This document shows, piece after piece, positions 9,791-20,263 of a stretch of 20,263 nucleotides of DNA (its first letter is position 1; the number at the start of each line of letters is the position of its first letter). Source of the stretch: Pelargonium cotyledonis (taxonomy: Eukaryota; Streptophyta; Magnoliopsida; Geraniales; Geraniaceae); NCBI GenBank assembly GCA_036897625.1, contig JAYMTA010001381.1, positions 1-20,263 on the forward strand, in the 5' to 3' direction. Made by a program: the position numbers and the translations under genes. A model generated the notes under the pieces. It was not told where the DNA came from. It searched no databases and was given only the letters and a program-made list of their open reading frames with translations.

Positions 9791-11043
9791 CAACTAAATT
9801 TTTTGTGTATTTGCAGGTTGAGATATGAAGAACACTAAAGGCTAGTTGTTGAAGCTCAAATAATAATAAAATATTTAAAATAATACCATAAAAATGTGTT
9901 TTAGCACATAAATTATGTTTTTTTTTTTTTTATAAATTTATATAACATGATTTCCATAGTATACTATAGTTATTTTGTGAAATTATGACATGAAATGTGC
10001 TATTCAATGTTAAAGACTTAGAGTTGGCAATTTGTTTTGTATTGCGACATGAACTTAGTATGTTTGAAGTCGCATATTTTGAAATCGTGTGTTGTTCGTG
10101 TTGAATCGTGTTATACAATCAATTTTATTCGCATAACACAAACACGACACGCAAGCATAAATTGTCAATTCTCGCGTGTCATGTTGAACTCATTGGTTGT
10201 GTACTACATATAAGACAACACAAATACGACACGTTTAATAATCATGCTAAAATATTGAACACAAAATCGACATTTTTAACTTAAGAAGCCGGGTTGAACA
10301 TAAGTCTCTACCTTAATTATCATACATGAATAAATAAAAATTATAGAAACAAAAGGATTTAGAGTTATTTTATTATAATTTTCACATGGTATAGAGAAGC
10401 TATTTGGACCACATGAGTGCATGAATGATATCATTACTGCTTTTCATATTTTCAGTTAACTTTGCTTCCAAGTTCCGATTAGGGGTATTAATTATTACGT
10501 TAGCTTTCCAAATTTGATGAATTTCATTAGAGTATTAATAATTGTGGTGTCAATTTTGAATTTCATTAAAAACAGGGGCTTTGTGATAAGTATGAATGAA
10601 GGTATTGACAACACTAAAAATAATTAATTGTGTTTTTTTTTTTTATTATGGACACATTATATAAAAATATTTTACATCCAATTATAATGATCTCAAGTGT
10701 AAATTGTATAGTATGCAACATTTTTTACATATTATAAAACTCAAATCACATTTAGTGGGTATCAAAACCAAATGGAGCATCAACTGATATAAACACAAAA
10801 AAGAACAAAATTTTAGAGTCCATAAAGAGAATAACCACATTTTCATCAAATTATGGGCTCCAAGTTCCTTAACAAACATCGAATTCAAATCTACAAAATC
10901 ACAACAACTCTATGAATTCTAAGCAAGTAGTCAATATATTAGAGAAACTTATTCTCTTACTATACTAGGAAAAACCTTATAGTGTATGTAAGTTTTACGA
11001 AACTAAATCCTCAACAAAACCGAACTATCTCATCGCAGAAATA
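9791..11043. other. Intergenic region with no recognised gene
   Basis: The DNA lies between the receptor kinase promoter side and the RPL13a 3' end. It is AT-rich with homopolymer runs (T-run about 9919-9932; T-run about 10631-10643). Short open frames here lack similarity to anything I recognise. The only structured part is the dispersed repeat at about 10018-10290. The 3' UTR of RPL13a should end somewhere below 11044, but no AATAAA-type signal is obvious. Confidence 0.6.
10018..10290. repeat. Degenerate dispersed repeat with CGTGT/ACACG motifs (hAT-MITE-like)
   Basis: It begins TTAGAGTTGGCAATTTG and carries many CGTGTTG-type words (about 10085-10110). These are later mirrored by ACACAAACACGACACG-type words (about 10136-10151 and 10215-10232). 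That composition, starting from a TAGAGTTGGCAA end, is typical of a widespread family of non-autonomous plant DNA elements. The opposite end is not well preserved, so the right border is a guess. Confidence 0.4.
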
Positions 11044-13342
<2,299 letters not shown>

Positions 13343-13360
13343 TCTCTCTCTCTCTCTCTC
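13343..13360 (-). repeat. GA microsatellite immediately before the RPL13a start codon
   Basis: The plus strand is a TC dinucleotide run, so the mRNA has GAGAGA repeats directly joined to the initiator ATG at 13342. GA/CT tracts in the 5' UTR are common in plant housekeeping genes and may bind GAGA-type factors at the DNA level. Confidence 0.7.
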
Positions 13361-13390
13361 CGATCGAGGCTTTGCGAGGGAGAGAGGAGC

Positions 13391-13398
13391 TAGGGTTT
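13391..13398 (-). promoter_or_regulatory. Telo-box in the 5' region of RPL13a
   Basis: The plus strand reads TAGGGTTT, which is AAACCCTA on the gene strand, about 50 bp upstream of the ATG. Telo-boxes near the transcription start are typical of plant ribosomal-protein and translation-factor genes and support growth-linked expression. Recognition is by motif and position only. Confidence 0.55.
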
Positions 13399-13459
13399 TT
13401 CTGGCTTGTTGAGTGCTAGCTACGGTTCTCGTCAAGTGGTTTCTGTCCGGTTCGATCAA

Positions 13460-14444
13460 GTGACCGGTCTAATCAAGCCACAAATTAGTGCATCATATGC
13501 TTGTGTAATTCTAATATGAGGGTAAAATTGGAAATATATTGCAATTAACATGACAGACATGCAGTGAGATAGAGATGTTCCGTTAAATCTAACTAACGAA
13601 ACAACCAAGCAAATTCGGGTTTCGGGGCCTACAAAGGGTTATTACCCAAAGACGGTGTGCACCCTTATACGGGAAGACAGGTTGGGGTAGAATGTTAAGG
13701 TGGGGTTGTAGTCAGGTTGGGCGCAACCGAGACTAGTGGAGGCTACAACTCTTCGAAGAGCGATGGAACCACGTCATCTCTAGGTTGGTATGTGGTATTT
13801 CGAGCTTGATGCTTAAGAGGTTCAACCCTAGAGTCAGGTGAGGAAAATCAAACCAAAATTGAAAGAGGTAAGAAAAATACATAAATGTCAACTAGAGAAA
13901 AATCCAAAAAAAAAACTTGGTCGATTTAGTCCAACAAAATTTTTGAATCGAGACATATTAGTTTTTTTATCCGATAATGTGAATAAGATCAGACAATTCA
14001 TACAAATTTGCACCTTTAATATCAAATCTTGGAATTCGAGTCATATTTCAAAATCTAACACTCAAATAAATTCAAATTACGTTCGAATTAGTGTGAAATG
14101 TTTTGAAATATGAGACGTCAGTTCCAAATCAATAGTATATTTTATTGCTGATTTGAGTGAATCCAAGAATGGGCCTAGGGAACGTGGACACCACGAGTAT
14201 ATACGAAAAAAACAGATGCAGTGGCAAAACCGTAAATAAAAGACAAGTTGGTTGGTGAAGAGTCCACAAATTTTACCAATCTCCACCAACTCCACACCCA
14301 ATCAAATCATTCACACTCGACCTCACCAAACCCCACCTCTTCTCTTCCTCTCCGTCTCTCCTCGATCCCTCTCAAATTCAGAGATCCTCCATTCAGCAAA
14401 AAGGGTTGTTTAAAGTTTGCTCCTTTTTTGCTCTTTTCAATCCA
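13460..14444. promoter_or_regulatory. Divergent intergenic/promoter region between RPL13a and cytochrome b5
   Basis: The two genes are transcribed away from each other with 1102 bp between start codons. The cytochrome b5 side has TGACGTC on the minus strand (14114-14120, as-1/CRE-like), TGGGCC (14170-14175, a site II-like element of growth-related genes), ACGTGGAC (14182-14189), a TATATA box (14198-14203) and a pyrimidine-rich leader (about 14280-14380). The middle (13615-13840) is an unusually GC-rich, unclassified block. No other gene is seen here. Confidence 0.45.
14198..14203 (+). promoter_or_regulatory. Probable TATA box of the cytochrome b5 gene
   Basis: TATATA lies about 240 bp upstream of the ATG at 14445 and precedes the CT-rich leader starting near 14280. 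This fits a 5' UTR of roughly 200 bp. There is no transcript evidence. Confidence 0.4.
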
Positions 14445-16393
14445 ATGGGTGGAGAGGGCAAGGTCTTCACTTTGGCTCAGGTCTCTGAACACAACAATCC
14501 CAAGGACTGTTGGCTTGTCATCGATGGCAAGGTAATGTTTGATCCACTCTCTTCTGGGTTTTGATTTGATCACTCACTTGTTTCAATTGGGTCGTTGTGA
14601 ATTTCGTTGATTGGATCTGGGTTTGAGTGAATTTTGAATTTTTTATTGTATGTTTTTGTGAATTGTTCGCATATTGGGTTTCAGTTGTGTGTTTTTCCCC
14701 AATTCGTAGAGGTTTTCGGTGGTTCAAGTGTTCTGGGTTTTTGTTTGTTCTGTGGCATATCCTGTAGCTTTAGTCCTTTTGCTTCTATTGTGTTTGGGTT
14801 TAGGGTTTGAGAATGTTGATTGGTACAATTTTGTATCTCAATGCACAGATCTCATGAAGACCACTAGATAAGTATGAAAATAAAGATTTATTAACCTCAT
14901 GTCCAATTATTGCATTTTCTTGCTTCAAAATTAATTTATGTGGCAATACTATTTGGGACGAGTTCCTTTCTTATTACTTGTTGGTTTGCGTAGTGATGAT
15001 GTTTGGCTTTTAGGGAATTTTGGATTACTCGTGAATATTACCAATGCTTAAGTGTGAATGCCAAATGCTCAAGTGGTTTAAATTTGACAATTTGATGTCG
15101 GCTGTATTTATTCTTCACTAGGATATCTAGTTTCGTGTTTAGGTTGGTTTGACATGAACACATCTTTTCCGAGTGCCCATTTGTCCGTGTTTATGAATTG
15201 GACATGTGCAAGTCCTTTTCTGTATGTTCTCTATTTGATGCCTATTGTAGACTTGAAAACTCGCATATATCTTTTGGAAAATGGAAATTTGCCTATCAGA
15301 AATAGCTGTGTTAATATTTTCCTGTATTTGAGAATTTGTGTACTTTAGAAAATGAGTTGGAGCCAAAACTACTCAATGTATCACTCTATCCTTGTTGATA
15401 TTTCCATCCATCTGAAACTATAAATTACCGTATTTGTATTCATCTTGTTTTGGGGGCTGTATATGCTTTGGTTGTGTTGGATCACTTACTTGAACTTTGG
15501 CCATTCTTTTAGTTAACCAAAAAAACTAGGCAGAGTTTGCTATACTAATATGTACCATTCTTACATTTTCACTATTTTAACCTGTTGAAACAGGTATATG
15601 ATGTGACTAAATTCTTGGAGGATCATCCCGGTGGCGATGAGGTTTTGTTGTCAGCCACAGGTATAATTGTATAAAACAACAACAATATTCTTGGTGCTTT
15701 CCTTATTTGCGCTTGATTGTGATTTGTGTTATCATGTTCTCCATAAATTAGCGTGTATGGGTCTTGTCGCAACACTAAGATTGTTTTGTTTGTAACATTA
15801 TAGTCTTTAGTCACGGGTTCAAGTCTTTGTGTATTAAACCACCCCCTTTTATGCTTCAAATAAATTGCTACTCCCTCTATCCCAAAATAAGTGCCCATTT
15901 TCTTTTTTGTTTGTAAGTTATGCATGAATTACCAACAATGCCCCTAAGATTAGTTGGTTAGAATCCATTGAGTTTGTTGCAATAAAAGCACAAGAGGGTA
16001 TAAGTTGGAATGTTCGGTTCTAACTAAATTTATCCTTAAATTTTACAAAAAATACACTCATTTTAGGATAGATTGGGTACATTAGTGTTTATGTAATTGG
16101 ATACTTGTTGTAGATGATCCTAACGTGATGTGCGGATTTCAGGAAAGGATGCAACCGATGATTTTGAAGATGTTGGACATAGTAGCAGCGCAAGAGCAAT
16201 GATGGACGAAATGTACGTTGGTAACATTGATACCGCCACCATCCCCACCAAGACCACATATACTTCTCCCAAGCAGCCTCAGTACAACCAAGACAAGACA
16301 CCCGAGTTCATCATCAAGCTCCTTCAATTCCTAGTTCCCCTCATGATCTTGGGTTTGGCCGTTGGAGTCCGTTTCTACACAAAGTCGGCTTGA
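14445..16393 (+). CDS. CB5: Cytochrome b5, ER-anchored, three exons
   Basis: Small haem protein of the endoplasmic reticulum that passes electrons from cytochrome b5 reductase to fatty-acid desaturases, hydroxylases and some P450s. Coding exons: 14445-14531, 15594-15660 and 16143-16393 (stop TGA), all GT-AG, sum 405 nt, 134 aa, the usual plant length. The haem-binding domain occupies about residues 5-80, with NPKDCWLVIDGKVYDVTKFL, HPGGDE and GHSSSAR. The axial haem ligands are His40 (HPGG) and His64 (VGHS). A charged linker follows, then a carboxy-terminal tail anchor about 107-127 (FIIKLLQFLVPLMILGLAVG) and the short luminal end RFYTKSA. The start is the only ATG giving the conserved MGGEGKVFTL. 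Intron 1 (14532-15593) has no obvious insert; intron 2 (15661-16142) carries a Stowaway-like MITE. No key residue is missing. The sub-isoform (A to E) cannot be given with certainty. Confidence 0.96.
15871..16077. mobile_element. Complete Stowaway-like MITE in cytochrome b5 intron 2
   Basis: The 207-bp element starts CTCCCTCTATCCCAAAATAA. Its right end, read as reverse complement, is CCCAATCTATCCTAAAATGA, giving matching terminal inverted repeats. TA flanks it on both sides (15869-15870 and 16078-16079), the expected Tc1/mariner-type target duplication. The interior is AT-rich with no coding capacity. It is intronic, and the splice sites at 15661 and 16142 lie outside it. Confidence 0.75.
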
Positions 16394-18534
16394 ACATGGA
16401 CACTGCTGCTCGGAATTGGTGAGAGATCCTTTACAATAAGTTTATATTTGTGGTCAAGGTAACTTGTTTTTCTATTGTTTCTTGAACTGTTAGAGATTTG
16501 GGGGTTGTGGGATATTTCAACTTGTTATGATGATGATGATGAAGAAGAAGTGCCTGTTTCTCCCCGGATTTGTCTTTGATGGAAATGGAACTAAACTACC
16601 CTGTTTTTGTCAGTTTTTGGCGTATTGTGTTCTCATTGAAATATTAGCATTTGGAATGGCGATGATTTCAGATTTATTGAATTTGAATGGTGATTGTTTA
16701 AGATAATATGCATACAATTGTCATGTTTTGGCGCCAAATGAAAACGGTCAACGTGTTTTGACAAGATGATCGACCATCACAACACTAACTATTTTCATAC
16801 AAGAACAAGTTCAACACAAATGAAATATAGGTCCATCCAATTTTAATTTTTTTGAGGGCTAGAATGTATTAATTGAATATCTCAAGGGCAAGAAGGTCAA
16901 TTATTTTTTCTCTCATATTTAATGTTCACCATTGCTCTCAAGGAAGGTTTACGAGCTACTTGAAGTTTTGCATGAGCTATGAACTTCAGGAACCATATTT
17001 TGGTTTTATCGAACAAGTTATTGCAACCGTCTTTGAAATTTTGCTTATGTTACACCTCTTTTAAGGAGGCAAAAGTGTTACAAAACAAGTCTAGACGTTT
17101 TCAAGTTTTGCTTAGATCGCAAGTCAACGATCTTGTTACTAAACAAGCCCTACATTGTTTTAAGGAATGTTGAAGACTAGTTGGATCTCCAAACTAGAGA
17201 TGCTCAAAACAATACATTTATGAGCCCACATGTGAAATTGCATAAAATCATGACCGATCAGTCTACCATTGAAAGATCATTTAAAGGTCTCCCTTAAAAT
17301 GAAAAGGGACACACTTCTCAAAGTCGTGAATTCAAACTCCGCTGAAAAAGAGTTGTTCCATAACGTGTATCTCTATCAAGTCAACCTCAATTACCAACTT
17401 TGTTACTAATATTTCAAGCTTATAGTTTGAACATGAACCCACAAACACAAACATGTATGAAAACCCGATCACCCAACCTGAAACTCGAATTGTAAGCTCT
17501 ACTAGAAGTGTCTGATTTTGATGCAAAAAGAGCACATCACAAAAGACTCCATCTAGTCCATATCAAATCCAGAGCTTGTTGGTTTGAATAAAGGCTAGAA
17601 GATGCTTGTTCTTGCCCTACAACAAGCAACAAGGCCAACATCACAAGCCTTTTAGCCAGAGACCTTTTTATCTTGTAAGTGGACATCATCAATTACAAGT
17701 TGACCACATGTGTACGTATACATGTGTGTGGTGCTCAAGTTTCAGCTTTCATCACCTGTGATGCTTGAAAGTGCAGAACAGTACAAGTGACCCATGTGAA
17801 TGGCTAAGCTCTACTCTCAACTATCATGGTACATTGATCCAATAAATGACCACTTGATAAATTGAGCAGCTTTTAACATCACAAAGTTACTACAGGTGCA
17901 GCAATAGAAAATTCACTGAGAGCTCGTGTCAGACACAAACCTGAAGTCTCTGAAAGGTACTAGAGAACAATCCAAGAGCAAGTCTGGTTTTGCCAATCCC
18001 CACCACACCCACACTTGCAAAACCAGAGGCTCAAGCCCTAGCTCAGCCATTAGGGGTTGGGACCCTTTGGACCCCATTTACCTGCAAAAAGCTATTTCAT
18101 GATTCAACAAAACAAAACCAGAGGTTCAACTTCAAGCATTATGGGGAGGTCAGTCTCCATTCTTTCACCTTCCAAGCTCTACGAAGCAATGTGACATGTT
18201 GAAGTTGAACCAAGATGGGTCAGGAAAGGTCTGCAAAATTCACAGAAACATCAAGAATAGCATTTATTCGGTGCAAGTTTGTAAAGAAAACCCATGAAAG
18301 TGACTAAACCAAACAATCTAACCCACTAGTCCATTTTGGTTGTGACCACCACCGCCACTATCTTACCAACATTCCTCACAAGTCAAAGCGCCATGAAACA
18401 TCGCCATCGCAATTTAATTGCAACCTCAGGTTGAGCTTGTGATTCATATAATCTCATTGCAGGCTTTAAGAGATATGTGCATATTAAAGAACAGAGAACA
18501 AGACATCAATAATGCCAAAAGAAAATGAGTTACA
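16394..18534. other. Cytochrome b5 3' UTR followed by intergenic DNA without a recognised gene
   Basis: The first few hundred bases after the stop are the presumed 3' UTR, with a (GAT)n(GAA)n run at 16526-16550. Beyond, no exon, RNA gene or clear transposon was recognised. Short open frames (for example near 16873-17173 and 17990-18202) have no family resemblance. Minor structure includes a near-palindrome at 17704-17731 and a direct repeat of CAAAACCAGAGGYTCAA near 18018 and 18113, about 97 bp apart. Confidence 0.55.
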
Positions 18535-18540
18535 TTTATT
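18535..18540 (-). terminator. Probable polyadenylation signal of the KRP gene
   Basis: TTTATT on the plus strand is AATAAA on the minus strand, about 235 bp downstream of the TAA stop at 18774-18776. This is a plausible 3' UTR length for a plant gene. The cleavage site is not known. Confidence 0.4.
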
Positions 18541-18773
18541 TCAATGGTCCTGGCTCATCCCTACCTAAGTATACACAAAAGCAAATCATAACAAAGGAAC
18601 AACGCCTAGTAGTCAAATATACCCCATATCCAAATTACAAAGAGAACTATCTAGACCTAAAGCTGCTTGATCTTCCTCAATCTTACCTTAAATGATTTTG
18701 GTGTGATTTTGGTTAGTGTATTTACTTCATCAAAGCTCTGCTATGTTATAGAAACCACACATCAAAGCTCCAC

Positions 18774-19225
18774 TTATGGAGTTAATTGCACCCAATCATA
18801 ACGACCTGGAAGGGGCAAGTCATTCACCACATCGAAGTTGTACCTGTAAAAATTCAACAGTAAGGTCAGGCAAGACCTTAGCAGCTAAATGTGAAGCTTG
18901 AAAGTTCAAGTTGATATATTATTATGGGACACAAATATTAAGATCAAAGAGGAATATGTGTGTGCATAGTTTAAAAACACTTAAAACACTTCAATTAAAT
19001 AGTAAAAGAAATGAGATTTACTTCTCCATAAACATTCTTTGTTGATGTTGCTCTGCAATGGCAAAAAACTCCTCCATCTCATGTGACGTTGGGATATCTC
19101 TGTGCACGTCATTTCTAAGTCTTTGGTTAGCCGCAGTGGAGCCACTTCGCCTTGTCGTGGAGCCGGGAGTTCCAATTGCATTTGCATCTCTTATATAGCT
19201 ACATGGTGTGCTTTCCCGAGTACCT
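18774..19225 (-). CDS. KRP: KRP/ICK cyclin-dependent kinase inhibitor, C-terminal two exons (5' part outside window)
   Basis: Plant Kip-related proteins bind cyclin D and CDKA in the nucleus and restrain cell-cycle entry and endoreduplication. Coding exons (minus): 19225-19022 and 18843-18774, joined AA|G to give a lysine. The visible part is about 90 residues. First comes the family motif RESTPCSYIRD, then GTPGSTTRR. The carboxy-terminal CDK/cyclin-binding block follows: IPTSHEMEEFFAIAEQHQQ, FMEK and then YNFDVVNDLPLPGRYDWV, ending QLTP and TAA. This block is the part related to animal p27Kip1. The upstream acceptor is a CAG before 19225, after a pyrimidine-rich tract. No earlier exon was found up to 20263, so a long intron probably separates it from the exon(s) beyond the right edge. 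Which KRP paralogue it is cannot be told from the tail alone. Confidence 0.92.
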
Positions 19226-20263
19226 CTGCAGAACAGCAGAAACTAACAATTAATTTCACACACACACACAAAAGAAAAATAACTATATTCATAAAGCGGG
19301 GAAAACAGTAAAACTGGTACAAACAACTAAGTTTCATCCATTATATTAACTGCACAAAAGTTCAAACTAGAATCTCTAATACTTTGTAAAATTTCTTAAT
19401 TCGTGCATCAAGACGGTAATTACCAAGTGGCAGATGATTTAAAGAACATCTCCCAATTTTCCAGGCAGAATCAATACAAGTAAAAGCAACAGATCTGTGA
19501 CTCTTTGTCGCCTCCAGATAGCCCCAAGACAGAGTAACTAGCTTTCATGGTTCGGTCTCTGAGGAGGCCCCACAAATGTGATATATCATCGGTAGCATAT
19601 ATGAGGTAGAAGAGTTATTGCTACCCAAACTTGAACAATTATTTCATTAACCATTGAGAGCCTGAGTTGGCAAGGTTGATTTAGTAGTGGCATCAAGAGT
19701 GTTGATTCAGTTTCCACAATGTAACATAAAATCGCTTGCAATATTTATGGCTCTGCAAGTAGGTCCCCATGTTCAGAACCAAAAATGTGCATTCTTCAAC
19801 ACAGTATATCTCAGAAATTAGAAGCACCGCTATCCATATTTAGAACAATGATAACGCATCAAAACTCACACGAAAGTGACAGCATAAACACAAACCAAAG
19901 CAATGTCATTAAAGATGACTAAACAGCAATAACTAGCTTTGATACATACTATATGTCATGAATTTCTAGCACTATCAATGTTTCATAACCGAAGGAAGAT
20001 CCAAATATCATACATAAATTAAACATAAACATTGTTCCTCATTAAATGACTATGGTGGCAGATTAAGTGAGCATATGATTAAAAGAAATCGAACAGAGAC
20101 AAACAAAGAACAACCCAGTAAAAATGGGAGTAGATAGCTACATATTTTCCATACCCCCATGCAAGCCATCAACAACAACAACAACAAGAACAAGAACAAC
20201 AACAACAACAACAACCACTAATACAACAACAACCACTAATACACAACCATTAAAACAACAACA
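19226..20263 (-). other. KRP intron, partial, with CA and AAC microsatellites
   Basis: The stretch upstream of the KRP exon contains no reading frame resembling the missing KRP amino-terminal part. It is therefore read as an intron continuing past the window. It holds a (CA)n run at 19257-19270 near the acceptor and a long interrupted AAC/CAA array at 20171-20263. If another gene lies here I cannot see it. Confidence 0.5.
20171..20263. repeat. Interrupted AAC/CAA trinucleotide array at the right edge
   Basis: The plus strand is a run of AAC units with interruptions (AAGAAC; two copies of ACCACTAATACA). The array reaches the window end, so its length is unknown. On the minus strand it reads as GTT repeats, within or upstream of the KRP gene. 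Confidence 0.8.

Noticed and set aside
13343..13459. An amino-terminally extended RPL13a starting at the in-frame ATG at 13459
   Set aside because: The family start is the MVSGSG methionine; the extension is encoded by GA microsatellite and telo-box sequence and is probably at or upstream of the transcription start.
17990..18202. A possible small plus-strand gene of 70 codons
   Set aside because: The frame has no known domain, lies in repeat-containing intergenic DNA (CAAAACCAGAGGYTCAA twice), and shows no splice or promoter support.

Overview
This is nuclear DNA of a flowering plant, probably a eudicot. The genes are split by GT-AG introns in AT-rich DNA, intergenic DNA is full of MITE-, SINE- and LTR-like relics, and every recognised product (malectin-like LRR receptor kinase, cytosolic ribosomal protein uL13/RPL13a, ER cytochrome b5, KRP/ICK cyclin-dependent kinase inhibitor) is of plant type. 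Products were assigned from remembered family sequences and motifs; no search was run.

Layout: 1-2335 has no recognised gene, but holds a Stowaway-like MITE end (1-61) and a compact palindromic CCAAT/G-box cluster (453-507). 2336-9507 (minus) is a complete 16-exon receptor kinase gene. Its exon phases all join and sum to 2736 nt (911 aa), with signal peptide, malectin-like ectodomain, short LRR block, transmembrane helix and an intact RD kinase. Its introns hold two related GC-rich inverted-repeat elements in opposite orientation, two Au-like SINE relics, a TRIM-like LTR relic with a tRNA-Met-type primer site, and a repeat array. 9508-11043 is its upstream region plus intergenic DNA with a degenerate dispersed repeat. 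11044-13342 (minus) is the four-exon RPL13a gene. Its intron 1 is filled by about 12 degenerate ~60-bp tandem units, and its exon 1/exon 2 junction has a phase conflict. 13343-14444 is a divergent intergenic region carrying a telo-box and other promoter-like motifs. 14445-16393 (plus) is a three-exon cytochrome b5 gene (134 aa) with a whole Stowaway-like MITE in intron 2. 16394-18534 has no recognised gene. 18774-19225 (minus) holds the last two coding exons of a KRP/ICK gene whose 5' part lies beyond the right edge.

The genes do not form a pathway; this is ordinary plant gene order with housekeeping genes beside signalling and cell-cycle genes. I see no evidence for a new multi-gene system. 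The points most worth checking are the RPL13a splice-phase conflict, the RPL13a intron-1 tandem array, the paired inverted elements in the kinase gene, and the orphan palindromic promoter-like cluster on the left.
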